A stretch of 64,000 nt of DNA from Agrobacterium arsenijevicii (GCA_000949895.1 JWIT01000003.1:124001-188000); one strand, 5' to 3'. Shown: positions 54,634 through 64,000, numbered from the stretch's first letter. Numbers and translations are program-made. The notes: a model not told the origin generated them from the sequence alone.

Positions 54634-55881
54634 TCAACGGCTGGCGATGACGGCTATCCGGTTCAGCGCCGCAACCTGCCGATCGGCATTGTTGTCCATC
54701 GGGTTTTCGTCCCGGTCCGGGGAGGGGACGACGACATTGGCCGAATTGACGTGGATCACGGTCCGGTTGCGGCCGGCCTTCTTTGCGGCGTAAAGCGCGC
54801 GGTCGGCCTCCGTCATCATCAGGTTCAGGTCCGCATCCTTGATCATGGCTTCGGATATGCCGACGCTGGTCGTGACCTCGATGCCTTCGCCGCGCGAACT
54901 GATCTTCGAAAGGCGCAGATTGCTGCGGATGGCTTCCGCAAGCGTCACCGTGCTGGAAGGGCTTTCCACTTCGGCGACCAGCGCGAATTCCTCGCCGCCC
55001 ATTCTGACGAAAAGGCCACGATCGCCGATCACGCGCTGCGCGATATTACAGAAATGCACGAGCACCGCATCGCCGGACTGATGGCCGTATCTGTCGTTGA
55101 TCTTCTTGAAATGGTCGATATCGAACAGCACCAGCGCCACGTAACGGCTGGAGGCCGCCGACCGCTTCTTGATGCGCTCGAATTCTTCCAGCAGACCGCG
55201 CCGGTTGAGAACGCCGGTGAGGTGGTCTGTCATGGCAAGCCGGTGCAGGCGGGTTTCCGTATCTTCCATGATGATCTTGGCGCTGATCATGATGATGGCC
55301 GTGAAGCCGAGCATGCCGGAAATGGAGAGCGCCGATGTCATGGGAATGGCATTGGGAATCGCGGCATTGGCCGGGATGACGATGGATGCGACGAGCGCTC
55401 CGGCAAAAGCCTGCAGGATCAGGATCGTGGCCAGTACCTTCCGGCTGCGTGATGCGCGCGCCCTGTTGGCTAGAAGGACGCCGGCGAGCATGAAATAGCC
55501 CGTGGCCGCGCTGGCATGATAAAGCAGGATGCGGGCGACCATGTCTTCGCGCACGGGTGGCACGAACATTCCGGCGACCCACAGCAGGGCCGGAATTGCA
55601 ATCCAGCCACCGAGTTTACGCTGCTCGAAACACAAGAGGCCCGCGAGCCAGAAACCGAAGGCGGAAAGCGCCAGCGTATTGCCGACCTGAATGGACAGAA
55701 AACTGGAAATATCTCCGCGAAACGCCACCATGACAGTGCCGAAGCCTGTGGCGAGGAAACCGGCGGCGAAATAGAGATTATGCCGGCGGGAAGGGCGGTG
55801 CAGCCACAGCGTTCCCAAAAGCACGGCAAGGGTGAACGTCTCCGCCGCCCATAATAACGTGCTCGTCTTTGCATCCAGCAT
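54634..55881 (-). CDS. Membrane diguanylate cyclase (GGDEF)
   Basis: A 415-residue protein. The N-terminal 215 residues hold about seven transmembrane helices (LWAAETFTLAVLLGTLWL onward) with no recognised sensor domain. The GGDEF domain follows: DHLTGVLNRRGLLEEFERIKKR, the DIDHFKKINDRYGHQSGD metal motif, an intact GGEEF and the SVGIS strand. It should synthesise c-di-GMP. A basic/acidic tail of about 40 residues ends the protein. It may feed the same signalling pool as the cyclase at 12.6-13.9 kb and influence upp-dependent attachment. Confidence 0.9.
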   Translation of the reverse strand: MLDAKTSTLLWAAETFTLAVLLGTLWLHRPSRRHNLYFAAGFLATGFGTVMVAFRGDISSFLSIQVGNTLALSAFGFWLAGLLCFEQRKLGGWIAIPALLWVAGMFVPPVREDMVARILLYHASAATGYFMLAGVLLANRARASRSRKVLATILILQAFAGALVASIVIPANAAIPNAIPMTSALSISGMLGFTAIIMISAKIIMEDTETRLHRLAMTDHLTGVLNRRGLLEEFERIKKRSAASSRYVALVLFDIDHFKKINDRYGHQSGDAVLVHFCNIAQRVIGDRGLFVRMGGEEFALVAEVESPSSTVTLAEAIRSNLRLSKISSRGEGIEVTTSVGISEAMIKDADLNLMMTEADRALYAAKKAGRNRTVIHVNSANVVVPSPDRDENPMDNNADRQVAALNRIAVIASR

Positions 55882-56332
55882 TGCAAAATCCTATCTGCGC
55901 CATCATGCGGTAAAAGCGGGTCCTTTCGCACAAGGTGCGTTATGCCCGCTGGAATTGTTGAGCTGCCATTTCGCCCGGATGGGGCCATCCCCTGACGGGA
56001 ACCGGAAATTCGCTGGCCAGTATCAGCAGCAAATACTAACGAGTTCTTGCCGGTGAGAAGTTATATCTGTGCATGGCGGGCGATTTTTGCCCTCGTCGCG
56101 TGTCATAGTAAAAAAATGGTGGCGGTGAGGGAAAGAGGCCTGAGCAGCCCGCCCGGTTCGAAAGCGCCGCCAACGTCGGGCCTCACGGCCTGCAAACGCT
56201 GTTGAGCCGTTAAGGATATGCGGCTTCGTGTCTTGAAGTACGGGGCAGGGACACTCTATGTAGGGAGAATGAAGGTTAGAAGTGATTCCGGAGCGGTTTT
56301 CCGCGAAGGGCAGAGTTTGACAAAGGACGGAC
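55882..56332. other. 450-base gap between the cyclase gene and clpP
   Basis: It holds the clpP promoter at 56233-56262 and, further left, GC-rich inverted segments (GAGGCCTGAG..GGGCCTCACGGCC) that could form RNA structure in the clpP leader. The long minus-strand frame here is antisense to clpP and not credible. Confidence 0.45.
56233..56262 (+). promoter_or_regulatory. clpP promoter, heat-shock (RpoH-like) pattern
   Basis: TTGAAG at 56233-56238, 18-base spacer, TATGTA at 56257-56262, within CTTGAAG ... CTCTATGTAG. This fits sigma-70 and also resembles alphaproteobacterial sigma-32 promoters (CTTG with a CYTATNT-type -10). It is about 70 bases before the clpP start. Confidence 0.55.
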
Positions 56333-56965
56333 ATGAAAAATCCAGTTGATACCGCCATGGCTCTGGTGCCGATGGTCGTAGAGCAGACCAATCGCGGCGA
56401 ACGCTCCTATGACATATTTTCCCGTCTTCTCAAGGAACGCATCATTTTCCTCACCGGTCCGGTGGAAGACCAGATGGCCTCGCTCGTCTGCGCGCAGCTG
56501 CTTTTCCTCGAGGCTGAAAACCCGAAGAAGGAAATCGCGCTCTATATCAATTCGCCGGGTGGCGTCGTGACCGCCGGCATGGCGATCTACGATACGATGC
56601 AGTTCATCCGCCCTGCTGTCTCGACGCTTTGCGTCGGCCAGGCCGCATCCATGGGTTCGCTGCTTCTGGCCGCCGGCGAAAAGGGAATGCGCTTTGCAAC
56701 CCCGAACGCCCGCATCATGGTGCACCAGCCCTCCGGCGGTTTCCAGGGACAGGCTTCGGATATCGAGCGTCACGCCCGCGACATCATCAAAATGAAGCGT
56801 CGCCTGAATGAAGTCTACGTGAAGCACACCGGCCGCACGCTGGAAGAGGTTGAAAAAACCCTTGATCGCGACCACTTCATGGATGCAGACGAGGCGAAGG
56901 ACTGGGGTGTGATCGACAAGATCCTGACCTCGCGCCAGGAAATGGAAGGCGCCGCCGCGAATTAA
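56333..56965 (+). CDS. clpP: ClpP protease subunit
   Basis: A 210-residue serine protease subunit that forms 14-mers and is fed by ClpX or ClpA. The catalytic triad is Ser106 (QAASMGS), His131 (IMVHQPSGG) and Asp180 (LDRDHFM). The N-terminal processed segment and IGF-loop pocket residues (YINSPGG) are normal. It stands 292 bases ahead of clpX with its own terminator-like hairpin, so the two genes are probably separately transcribed, both in the same proteostasis block. Confidence 0.97.
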   Translation: MKNPVDTAMALVPMVVEQTNRGERSYDIFSRLLKERIIFLTGPVEDQMASLVCAQLLFLEAENPKKEIALYINSPGGVVTAGMAIYDTMQFIRPAVSTLCVGQAASMGSLLLAAGEKGMRFATPNARIMVHQPSGGFQGQASDIERHARDIIKMKRRLNEVYVKHTGRTLEEVEKTLDRDHFMDADEAKDWGVIDKILTSRQEMEGAAAN

Positions 56966-56993
56966 GGCGCGACGCTTTTTGACGTTTGTTTGA

Positions 56994-57018
56994 CCCCGCA
57001 AAGTCATTTCGGGGCTTT
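56994..57018 (+). terminator. Hairpin after clpP
   Basis: CCCCG (56994-56998) pairs with CGGGG (57010-57014), extended by AAA/TTT, followed by CTTTC. It lies 29 bases after the clpP stop codon. Confidence 0.55.
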
Positions 57019-57257
57019 CAACCGCAACAGAAAGCGATATTAGTGTATATAAAGGCTGTGTTGAATTTTTATGACGTGGCCTTTGGTTTGATGGGGAATT
57101 CGTTGCAGCCGGTTATCAGCTCATGTATCTGATACCGGTTAGTACCCCGGGAAACGAGGCGGATACGGCGATGCACCCCAAGGGCGGCCGTATCGGCGGG
57201 CGGTAAGTTGACCGCGATCCGTTTGGCGGACCTGCGGCGTGCTGGAAGGAAAGAGAT

Positions 57258-58535
57258 ATGAGCAAAGTCAGCGGCAGCAACGGCGGCGACTCTAAAAATA
57301 CACTCTATTGTTCATTCTGCGGCAAGAGCCAGCACGAAGTCCGGAAACTCATTGCCGGACCGACGGTATTCATCTGCGATGAATGCGTCGAATTGTGCAT
57401 GGACATCATCCGCGAGGAGAACAAGACGTCGATGGTGAAGTCGCGCGAGGGTGTTCCCACCCCGCAGGACATCATCAAGATCCTCGACGAATATGTCATC
57501 GGCCAGAAGCAGGCGAAGAAGATCCTGTCGGTGGCCGTTCACAACCATTACAAGCGCCTCGCGCACGCCTCCAAGAATGGCGATGTCGAGCTTGCGAAGT
57601 CGAACATCATGCTCGTCGGTCCGACGGGTTGCGGCAAGACCTATCTTGCCCAGACGCTCGCCCGCATCATCGACGTTCCCTTCACCATGGCGGACGCAAC
57701 GACGCTGACCGAAGCCGGTTATGTCGGCGAGGACGTGGAAAACATCATCCTGAAGCTGTTGCAGGCTGCGGATTACAATGTCGAACGCGCTCAGCGCGGC
57801 ATCGTCTATATCGACGAAGTCGACAAGATTTCCCGCAAGTCGGACAACCCGTCCATCACGCGCGACGTGTCGGGCGAGGGCGTTCAGCAGGCGCTTCTGA
57901 AGATCATGGAAGGCACGGTCGCTTCCGTTCCGCCGCAGGGCGGTCGCAAGCATCCGCAGCAGGAATTCCTGCAGGTGGATACGACCAACATCCTGTTCAT
58001 CTGCGGCGGCGCGTTTGCCGGCCTCGACAAGATCATCTCGGCCAGGGGTGAAAAGACCTCGATCGGCTTCGGTGCGACCGTCAAGGCGGAAGACGATCGC
58101 CGCGTCGGCGAAGTGCTGCGCGAACTGGAGCCGGAAGATCTGGTGAAGTTCGGCCTCATCCCGGAATTCATCGGCCGTCTGCCGGTTCTGGCGACGCTGG
58201 AAGACCTCGACGAGGATGCACTGATCCAGATCCTGTCCGAGCCGAAGAACGCGCTGGTCAAGCAGTACCAGCGCCTGTTCGAGATGGAAGATGTGGAACT
58301 GACATTCCACGAGGACGCCCTGCGCGAGATCGCCAAGCGGGCGATCACCCGCAAGACGGGTGCCCGCGGTCTGCGCTCGATCATGGAAAAGATCCTCTTG
58401 GATACCATGTTCGAACTGCCGACGCTGGAAGGCGTGCGCGAAGTGGTGATTTCCAACGATGTCGTCAGCGGCATCGCTCGCCCGCTCTACATCTATGCGG
58501 ATCGTCAGGAAGAAAAGGCCAACGTTTCGGCTTGA
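57258..58535 (+). CDS. clpX: ClpX ATPase subunit
   Basis: A 425-residue AAA+ unfoldase that recognises tagged proteins and threads them into ClpP. The N-terminal zinc-binding domain carries C18-x2-C21 and C40-x2-C43. Walker A is GPTGCGKT (Lys127), Walker B is VYIDEVDK, and the IGF loop (FIGRLP region, ClpP contact) and sensor motifs are present. GGAAAGAG precedes the ATG. It is followed by a strong terminator and then lon. Confidence 0.97.
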   Translation: MSKVSGSNGGDSKNTLYCSFCGKSQHEVRKLIAGPTVFICDECVELCMDIIREENKTSMVKSREGVPTPQDIIKILDEYVIGQKQAKKILSVAVHNHYKRLAHASKNGDVELAKSNIMLVGPTGCGKTYLAQTLARIIDVPFTMADATTLTEAGYVGEDVENIILKLLQAADYNVERAQRGIVYIDEVDKISRKSDNPSITRDVSGEGVQQALLKIMEGTVASVPPQGGRKHPQQEFLQVDTTNILFICGGAFAGLDKIISARGEKTSIGFGATVKAEDDRRVGEVLRELEPEDLVKFGLIPEFIGRLPVLATLEDLDEDALIQILSEPKNALVKQYQRLFEMEDVELTFHEDALREIAKRAITRKTGARGLRSIMEKILLDTMFELPTLEGVREVVISNDVVSGIARPLYIYADRQEEKANVSA

Positions 58536-58565
58536 TTGGCTGATCCGTCGCTTTGATCAATTCGG

Positions 58566-58593
58566 AAGGCCCGCACCCGTGCGGGCCTTTTCC
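58566..58593 (+). terminator. Rho-independent terminator after clpX
   Basis: A near-perfect inverted repeat AAGGCCCGCAC / GTGCGGGCCTT followed by TTTT, 30 bases after the clpX stop codon. Confidence 0.9.
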
Positions 58594-58947
58594 GTTGTGC
58601 CAGGTGCGAAACTTGCAGCTAACTTGGCGGAACCCGATTTTGCGTTTGGAGCGGATTGCGCTTTGCTGATAAAGTCTTAAAACTGATTTGCAGCGCGATA
58701 TGACGGAAATGTGAATTACCGTTGGCGACCCGGTTCCTGATCCTTGGGGATAACCGGAAATGTCGGAGTAATAGCCGGCGCTGGATTTTGTTTGAATTTC
58801 ACGGCCGTGCCGGTGCGCGGGGTCGTCTCTTCCGGTGACTTGAAATCGGTGTTTCGAAACTCCACTTTCAGTCTCGAGAAATGAATATGCCGGACGCCCC
58901 AAGATGTTCGGCAAAGTGTCCCGAAAGGGACCATGAAAGGAAATGAT
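58594..58947. promoter_or_regulatory. lon leader with possible heat-shock promoter
   Basis: About 354 bases with no gene. Near 58840 the sequence ACTTGAAATCGG, a 17-base spacing and CACTTTC could be a weak RpoH-type promoter; TTGAAA is a good -35 but the -10 is poor. The leader also has a GTTTCGAAAC palindrome (58850-58859). Confidence 0.35.
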
Positions 58948-61365
58948 ATGACGAACATCACGTCTGCGGCATCCGGCGGTATCTATCCGGTACTTCCCCT
59001 GCGCGACATTGTCGTTTTCCCGCATATGATCGTTCCCCTGTTCGTCGGGCGGGAAAAATCCATTCGCGCGCTCGAAGAGGTCATGGGCTCGGACAAGCAG
59101 ATCATGCTTGTCACCCAGATCAACGCGAGCGATGACGATCCGGCTCCGGACGCCATCCACAAGGTCGGCACGGTCGCCAATGTTCTCCAGCTGCTGAAGC
59201 TTCCCGACGGTACCGTGAAGGTGCTGGTGGAAGGTAAGGGCCGCGCACAGATCGACGCCTATACCGACCGCGAGGATTTCTACGAGGCGTCTGCGACGCC
59301 GCTGCAGGAACCTGCCGAAGATCCGGTCGAGATCGAGGCGCTGTCGCGTTCCGTCGTTTCGGAATTCGAGAGCTATGTGAAGCTCAACAAGAAGATTTCG
59401 CCCGAGGTTGTCGGCGCTGCCGGCCAGATCGACGATTATTCGAAGCTGGCCGACACGGTTGCTTCGCACCTGTCGATCAAGATCACCGAAAAGCAGGAAA
59501 TGCTGGAAACCGTCAGCGTGAAGCAGCGGCTTGAAAAAGCGCTCGGCTTCATGGAAGGCGAAATTTCCGTGCTGCAGGTCGAGAAGCGTATCCGCTCGCG
59601 CGTCAAGCGCCAGATGGAGAAGACGCAGCGCGAATATTACCTGAACGAACAGATGAAGGCGATCCAGAAGGAACTCGGCGACGGCGAAGACGGCCGTGAT
59701 GAGATGGCCGAACTGGAAGAGCGCATCGCCAAGACGAAGCTCTCCAAGGAAGCCAAGGAAAAGGCTGAAGCGGAGATGAAGAAGCTTCGCCAGATGAGCC
59801 CGATGTCTGCGGAAGCAACCGTCGTGCGCAACTATCTGGACTGGCTGCTCAGCCTGCCCTGGGGCAAGAAGTCGAAGGTCAAGGTCGACCTTAACAGCGC
59901 CGAGGCGATCCTCGATCAGGATCATTTCGGTCTCGACAAGGTCAAGGAACGCATCGTCGAATATCTGGCCGTGCAGGCGCGCGCCACCAAGATTCGTGGC
60001 CCGATCCTGTGCCTCGTCGGTCCTCCCGGCGTCGGCAAGACTTCGCTCGCCAAGTCGATCGCCAAGGCGACCGGCCGCGAATATGTGCGTATGGCGCTGG
60101 GTGGTGTGCGTGACGAGGCGGAAATCCGCGGTCATCGTCGTACCTATATCGGCTCCATGCCGGGCAAGATCGTTCAGTCGATGAAGAAGGCCAAGAAGTC
60201 CAACCCGCTGTTCTTGCTCGATGAAATCGACAAGATGGGCATGGATTTCCGTGGCGACCCGTCGTCGGCTTTGCTGGAGGTTCTCGATCCGGAACAGAAC
60301 TCCACCTTCATGGACCACTACCTTGAAGTGGAATACGACCTGTCCGACGTGATGTTCGTGACCACGGCCAACACGCTGAACATTCCGGGCCCGCTGATGG
60401 ACCGTATGGAAGTGATCCGCATCGCCGGTTACACGGAAGACGAAAAGCGCGAAATCGCTAAGCGTCATCTGCTGCCGAAGGCGATCAAGGAGCATGCCCT
60501 GCGTCCGGAAGAGTTCTCGGTTAGCGATGACGCTCTGATGATCGTGATCCAGCAATACACCCGCGAGGCGGGCGTGCGCAGCTTCGAGCGCGAGCTGATG
60601 AAGCTTGCACGAAAGGCCGTGACCGAGATCATCAAGGGCAAGGTCAAGTCCGTGGAAGTCACCGCAGCCAACGTTCCGGATTATCTGGGCGTTCCGCGGT
60701 TCCGTCACGGTGAGGCCGAGCGCGAGGATCAGGTCGGTGTCGTCACCGGTCTGGCGTGGACGGAAGTCGGCGGTGAGCTGCTCACCATCGAAGGCGTGAT
60801 GATGCCGGGCAAGGGCCGTATGACGGTTACCGGCAACCTCAAGGAAGTGATGAAGGAATCCATCTCGGCAGCGGCATCTTATGTCCGTTCGCGCGCCGTG
60901 GACTTCGGCATCGAGCCGCCGCGTTTCGACAAGAGCGATATCCACGTTCACGTTCCGGAAGGTGCGACCCCGAAGGACGGTCCGTCCGCCGGCGTTGCCA
61001 TGGCCACCGCCATCGTCTCCATCATGACCGGCATCCCGGTCTCGAAGGATGTGGCGATGACGGGTGAAATCACCCTGCGTGGTCGCGTGCTGCCGATTGG
61101 CGGCCTGAAGGAAAAGCTGCTTGCCGCGCTTCGCGGCGGCATCAAGAAGGTGCTGATCCCGGAAGAAAACGCCAAGGATCTGGCGGATATTCCTGATAAT
61201 GTGAAGAACGAGATGGAGATCATCCCGGTTTCGCGCATGGGTGAAGTCATCAGGCACGCGCTGCTTCGCATGCCCGAGCCCATCGAGTGGGACGGCAGCA
61301 TCGAAACACCCGTTATCGCCACGGTCGATGGCGTTGACGAGGGCGGTCAGACGATCGCGCATTGA
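58948..61365 (+). CDS. lon: Lon ATP-dependent protease
   Basis: An 805-residue homohexameric AAA+ serine-lysine protease that degrades misfolded and regulatory proteins. The N-terminal substrate domain ([26 protein letters not shown]) is followed by a coiled-coil region, Walker A GPPGVGKT, Walker B FLLDEIDK, and the protease domain with catalytic Ser680 (PKDGPSAG) and Lys723 (GGLKEK), matching the E. coli dyad spacing. ATG 58948 is chosen because GAAAGGA lies upstream; ATG 58933 is in-frame and overlaps it. hupB follows. Confidence 0.97.
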   Translation: MTNITSAASGGIYPVLPLRDIVVFPHMIVPLFVGREKSIRALEEVMGSDKQIMLVTQINASDDDPAPDAIHKVGTVANVLQLLKLPDGTVKVLVEGKGRAQIDAYTDREDFYEASATPLQEPAEDPVEIEALSRSVVSEFESYVKLNKKISPEVVGAAGQIDDYSKLADTVASHLSIKITEKQEMLETVSVKQRLEKALGFMEGEISVLQVEKRIRSRVKRQMEKTQREYYLNEQMKAIQKELGDGEDGRDEMAELEERIAKTKLSKEAKEKAEAEMKKLRQMSPMSAEATVVRNYLDWLLSLPWGKKSKVKVDLNSAEAILDQDHFGLDKVKERIVEYLAVQARATKIRGPILCLVGPPGVGKTSLAKSIAKATGREYVRMALGGVRDEAEIRGHRRTYIGSMPGKIVQSMKKAKKSNPLFLLDEIDKMGMDFRGDPSSALLEVLDPEQNSTFMDHYLEVEYDLSDVMFVTTANTLNIPGPLMDRMEVIRIAGYTEDEKREIAKRHLLPKAIKEHALRPEEFSVSDDALMIVIQQYTREAGVRSFERELMKLARKAVTEIIKGKVKSVEVTAANVPDYLGVPRFRHGEAEREDQVGVVTGLAWTEVGGELLTIEGVMMPGKGRMTVTGNLKEVMKESISAAASYVRSRAVDFGIEPPRFDKSDIHVHVPEGATPKDGPSAGVAMATAIVSIMTGIPVSKDVAMTGEITLRGRVLPIGGLKEKLLAALRGGIKKVLIPEENAKDLADIPDNVKNEMEIIPVSRMGEVIRHALLRMPEPIEWDGSIETPVIATVDGVDEGGQTIAH

Positions 61366-61370
61366 TTGCC

Positions 61371-61413
61371 GCATTGTTGCGAAAGCCAGAATCGGTTTTC
61401 GCAACAGCAATGC
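61371..61413. repeat. Palindromic intergenic element (RIME-like)
   Basis: GCATTG..TTGCGAAA and TTTCGCAA..CAATGC form an inverted repeat between lon and hupB with an 11-base centre. It resembles the other rhizobial elements in the window. Confidence 0.55.
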
Positions 61414-61496
61414 ATAGATTCAATGTGTTAGGTGCCGAAAGGCACTCCGCATCGCCGAAGCTTGCACAACTGGTGCGAAATTGGCACGTTTAACGG

Positions 61497-61526
61497 AAAG
61501 GCCGGCAGAAATGTCGGCCTTTTTTG
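61497..61526 (+). terminator. Rho-independent terminator after lon
   Basis: AAAGGCCG ... CGGCCTTT with a GCAGAAATGT interior and a run of six T residues: a classic terminator 130 bases after the lon stop codon. Confidence 0.85.
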
Positions 61527-61577
61527 TGAAAAACCCCGCAGACCCCTTGTTTTTCAGGCGATTCCAGCGCTTTTGAG

Positions 61578-61605
61578 TTGCTGCGCGCGGATACAGACGT
61601 ATTCT
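61578..61605 (+). promoter_or_regulatory. Possible hupB promoter
   Basis: TTGCTG, a 16-base spacer and TATTCT, about 50 bases before the hupB start, placed after the lon terminator. The match is moderate. Confidence 0.35.
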
Positions 61606-61653
61606 GCGCCGGCTTAATTTGAGTCGTTTCAAACCATTGAAAGGGGTGGAAAC

Positions 61654-61929
61654 ATGAACAAGAACGAGCTCGTCTCTGCTGTTGCCGAAAAGGCTGGTCT
61701 CACGAAGGCAGATGCTGCTTCCGCTGTTGATGCCGTATTCGAAACCGTACAGAACGAACTGAAGAGCGGTGGCGACATTCGTCTCGCTGGCTTCGGCAGC
61801 TTCTCCGTTAGCCGTCGTGAAGCCTCCAAGGGTCGTAACCCTTCCACGGGTGCTGAAGTCGATATCCCGGCTCGCAACGTACCGAAGTTTTCCGCAGGCA
61901 AGGGCCTGAAGGACGCCGTCAACTCGTAA
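61654..61929 (+). CDS. hupB: Nucleoid protein HU
   Basis: A 91-residue HU protein that bends and packages DNA. The helix-rich N terminus MNKNELVSAVAEKAGLTKADAASAVDAVFETVQ, the glycine turn GDIRLAGFGSFSVSRREASKGRNPSTGAEVDIPARNVPKF (DNA-binding arm with the conserved R-N-P) and the C-terminal FSAGKGLKDAVN are typical. AAGGGG precedes the ATG. It is separately transcribed after lon, a common alphaproteobacterial order. Confidence 0.97.
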   Translation: MNKNELVSAVAEKAGLTKADAASAVDAVFETVQNELKSGGDIRLAGFGSFSVSRREASKGRNPSTGAEVDIPARNVPKFSAGKGLKDAVNS

Positions 61930-61938
61930 GGTTTCCGG

Positions 61939-61975
61939 AAAGCCGTGACGTCCGGCGGCGGGCGGGCGGCTTTTC
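61939..61975 (+). terminator. Possible hupB terminator
   Basis: AAAGCCG (61939-61945) pairs with CGGCTTT (61967-61973), followed by a further T; the interior is GC-rich. It lies 10 bases after the hupB stop codon. Confidence 0.5.
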
Positions 61976-62173
61976 AGGTTCACGAGGAAACATGTTTTGA
62001 CGCTCTGACGCCATCATGCCGGCACGAAAACCGGGCGGCTTTTCGAAAAAGCATTTTTCGGATAGCCCAGTTTTTCAACCCGGTAGGATGTACTTGAAAG
62101 TGGGGGAGCGCGCCTGTGTAGCCCCCATCCGGTCACACGGCGCTCCGATACGCGGAATGTGCGCACAAACAGG
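61976..62173. ncRNA. Structured intergenic segment, possible small RNA
   Basis: There is no open frame. It contains a perfect palindrome CGAAAAA/TTTTTCG (62043-62059) and, further on, an imperfect long hairpin (GGAGCGC pairing with GCGCTCC, with inner GTGT/ACAC). A strong terminator follows at 62174-62202. A terminator with no upstream gene in this orientation, other than hupB 240 bases away, suggests a short separate transcript. I do not recognise a known RNA family. Confidence 0.35.
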
Positions 62174-62203
62174 AAAGCCCGGCCTTTATGGCCGGGCTTT
62201 TTG
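62174..62203 (+). terminator. Strong rho-independent terminator
   Basis: A perfect 11-base stem AAAGCCCGGCC / GGCCGGGCTTT with the loop TTTAT and a T run. It ends whichever transcript runs through the intergenic segment after hupB. Confidence 0.9.
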
Positions 62204-62219
62204 ATTCTCCCGACAGGAA

Positions 62220-62237
62220 ATGTCATGCCGCTGTCAC
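62220..62237 (+). promoter_or_regulatory. Pho-box-like PhoB site
   Basis: ATGTCAT, GCCG, CTGTCAC: two 7-base repeats of the CTGTCAT type separated by exactly 4 bases, 54 bases before the start of the phytase/esterase-like gene. Together with the site at cpdB this suggests phosphate-starvation regulation. Confidence 0.65.
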
Positions 62238-62290
62238 GTCCTTGACGCAGAAGCCATGGGGTACTTTTTTGGATCCAAGGGGGATTTATA

Positions 62291-64000
62291 ATGGCGTTCC
62301 GATTTTCTCACATGGCTTTGACCGCTGCTCTGCTTACGTCCGTTGCCTTTCCAGCCGCTGCCGAGCCGGTTTTCAATCGCATCGCATCGTTCCCGGTTGT
62401 AAAGAACCTGCCCGCGGACAAGGACGCGAAGTCCGTCACGTCAGCTGAAATCGTAACCGCCAGCGAAGATGGCAAGACGCTGATCTATTCGGACAGCCCG
62501 CTTGGCGGCATTGGCTTCATCGACATCACGGACGCAAAGGCCCCCAAGGCCGGTGGCGCATTGCTGCTCGAGGGCGAGCCGACCTCGGTTGCCGTTGCCG
62601 GCGCCAAGGTTCTGGCAGGCGTCAACACGTCCGAAAACCGGGCCAAGCCATCCGGCAAGCTGGTAACGGTCGACATCGCCACCAAGAAGATCGAGGCGAG
62701 CTGCGATCTCGGCGGCCAGCCCGATTCCGTCGCAGTGTCCCCGGACAAGACCTTCGCCGCCATTGCGATCGAAAACGAGCGCGATGAAGAGGTGAACGAG
62801 GGCGCCCTGCCGCAGATGCCCGCTGGTTATCTGGTGACGGTCGGTCTGAAGAACGGCGTTGCCGACTGCGCGACGCTGAAGAAGATCGACGTGACCGGCC
62901 TTGCCGAAATCTCCCCGGAAGATCCGGAGCCTGAATTCGTTTCGATCAACGCCAACGGCGAGATCGCGCTCACCCTGCAGGAGAACAACCATATCGTCAT
63001 CATCGACGGCAAGACCGGCACGGTGAAGACGCATTTCTCCGCCGGCACGGTCGATCTTGAAGGCATCGACACAAAGACCGACGGCCAGATCAAGTTCACT
63101 GACAAGCAGGAAGGCCGCAAGCGCGAGCCGGATGCCGTGAAGTGGCTGGACAATGACCGCATCGTCATCGCCAATGAGGGTGACTGGCAGGGCGGCTCGC
63201 GCGGCTTCACCATCTTCGACAAGACCGGCAAGCTTCTTTATGAAGCCGGTGCCACCCTCGAGCACGCGGCCGCCAGCATCGGCCACTATCCGGAAAAGCG
63301 CTCCAAGGCCAAGGGTATCGAACCGGAAGGTCTGGAAGCGGCGACCTTCGATGGCCAGAAGTACTTCTTCGTCCTTGCCGAGCGCGCCTCTCTCGCTGCG
63401 GTCTACAAGGATACCGGCGCAAAGCCGGAACTGGTCCAGCTTCTGCCCTCGGGCATTTCGCCGGAAGGCGCTGTCGCCATCCCGTCGCGCAATCTTTTCG
63501 TCACGGCCAATGAGGCCGATCTCAACGAAGATGGCGGCGCCCGCTCGCATGTCATGATCTATGAGCGCGCAGAAGGCCAGATTGCCTATCCGCAGCTCGC
63601 TTCTGCCACTGTCGACGGCGCGCCGATCGGCTGGGGCGCTCTCTCCGGTCTGGTGGGCGACGCCGAAAAGCCGGGCATCCTCTACGCCGTGTCCGACTCG
63701 GTCTACAGCAACCAGCCGTCGATCTACACCATCGACGCAACGAAGAAGCCCGCCACCATCACCAGCGTCCTGCGCATCAAGCGCGACGGCATCGCAGCCC
63801 AGAAACTCGACATCGAAGGCATCACGCTTGACGGTAAGGGTGGCTTCTGGCTGGCATCGGAAGGCGACAGCGCCAAGCTCGTCCCGCACGCGCTCTACAA
63901 CGTCAACGCCAAGGGCGAGATCAAGGCTGAAATCGCGCTTCCGAAGGAACTGCTGGCCGGCGAAACCCGCTTCGGTTTCGAAGGCGTGACCATGATCGGC
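62291..64000 (+). CDS. Secreted beta-propeller esterase/phytase-like protein (partial)
   Basis: An exported protein that continues past the right edge; 570 residues are visible. AAGGGGG lies 8 bases before ATG 62291, and the N terminus is a signal peptide (MAFRFSHMALTAALLTSVAFPAAAE). The mature part is rich in beta-propeller repeats such as SVTSAEIVTASEDGKTLIYSDSP, GQPDSVAVSPDKTFAAIAIENE and IEPEGLEAATFDGQKYFFVLAE, and then DIEGITLDGKGGFWLASEGD, resembling the esterase-like activity of phytase family and alkaline-phosphatase-like choice-of-anchor proteins. The Pho-box-like site supports phosphate scavenging. Exact substrate is unproved. Confidence 0.7.
   Translation, partial: MAFRFSHMALTAALLTSVAFPAAAEPVFNRIASFPVVKNLPADKDAKSVTSAEIVTASEDGKTLIYSDSPLGGIGFIDITDAKAPKAGGALLLEGEPTSVAVAGAKVLAGVNTSENRAKPSGKLVTVDIATKKIEASCDLGGQPDSVAVSPDKTFAAIAIENERDEEVNEGALPQMPAGYLVTVGLKNGVADCATLKKIDVTGLAEISPEDPEPEFVSINANGEIALTLQENNHIVIIDGKTGTVKTHFSAGTVDLEGIDTKTDGQIKFTDKQEGRKREPDAVKWLDNDRIVIANEGDWQGGSRGFTIFDKTGKLLYEAGATLEHAAASIGHYPEKRSKAKGIEPEGLEAATFDGQKYFFVLAERASLAAVYKDTGAKPELVQLLPSGISPEGAVAIPSRNLFVTANEADLNEDGGARSHVMIYERAEGQIAYPQLASATVDGAPIGWGALSGLVGDAEKPGILYAVSDSVYSNQPSIYTIDATKKPATITSVLRIKRDGIAAQKLDIEGITLDGKGGFWLASEGDSAKLVPHALYNVNAKGEIKAEIALPKELLAGETRFGFEGVTMIG

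Noticed and set aside
58465-61410. A 981-residue minus-strand frame over lon
   Set aside because: It is fully antisense to lon, with no motif and no ribosome site; a codon-bias shadow.
62441-63889. A 482-residue minus-strand frame opposite the phytase-like gene
   Set aside because: The plus-strand frame has a signal peptide, ribosome site and propeller repeats; the minus frame has none of these.

Overview
The window looks like a stretch of the circular chromosome of an Agrobacterium (Rhizobiaceae, Alphaproteobacteria). It is GC-rich, with dense, mostly single-copy metabolic and housekeeping genes. Two hallmarks point to Agrobacterium: a cluster matching the upp genes of the unipolar polysaccharide adhesin (35.1-43.6 kb) and a photolyase resembling the class III PhrA of A. 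tumefaciens. Synteny such as rplM-rpsI near argC and clpP-clpX-lon-hupB, plus rhizobial intergenic palindromic repeats, fits. I see no insertion sequence, prophage, integrase or CRISPR array. The species call is recall plus inference, not a database match.

Region 1 (1-9.2 kb): the end of a copper-exporting P-type ATPase gene, a ferredoxin-type flavin reductase and a CueR-type regulator lie in tandem. A five-gene peptide/nickel-family ABC importer follows, with the binding-protein gene last behind its own AT-rich leader. A CopZ copper chaperone on the other strand has a CueR-like operator. Region 2 (9.3-21.4 kb): a TrkH potassium transporter, threonine dehydratase, a membrane diguanylate cyclase, azoreductase with a divergent LysR regulator, a DUF2087 protein, the periplasmic cyclic-nucleotide phosphodiesterase CpdB (with a Pho-box-like site), a PilZ protein and several DUF proteins.

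Region 3 (21.5-35 kb): an apparent operon cysK - alaX - (sseA fused to a GNAT domain), the photolyase, an alkyltransferase, many short conserved rhizobial proteins, ExoD, a YqaA/DedA-like protein, a membrane-anchored Cys-phosphatase, and tRNA-Asn and tRNA-Pro. Region 4 (35-43.6 kb): the polysaccharide adhesin cluster, with polymerase, phosphoglycosyltransferase, glycosyltransferase and Wza-like lipoprotein on the minus strand, a divergent Wzc-like copolymerase and a GNAT/FemAB-like protein.

Region 5 (43.6-56 kb): heme A synthase, an APH(6)-like kinase overlapping argC, agmatinase, rpsI and rplM, an EamA transporter, a CoA-binding protein, metY with a cupin gene, a cytochrome P450 and a second diguanylate cyclase. 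Region 6 (56-64 kb): the proteostasis block clpP, clpX, lon, then hupB, a terminator-ended structured intergenic segment, and a Pho-box-preceded secreted phytase/esterase-like beta-propeller protein that runs off the right edge.

Most of the window is conserved core genome. The least explained items are the reductase inside the copper operon, the sulfurtransferase-acetyltransferase fusion, a kinase-dead-looking Wzc homologue, a DUF4344 protein with a damaged zinc motif, Pho-box-like sites, two possible small RNAs and several tiny genes.
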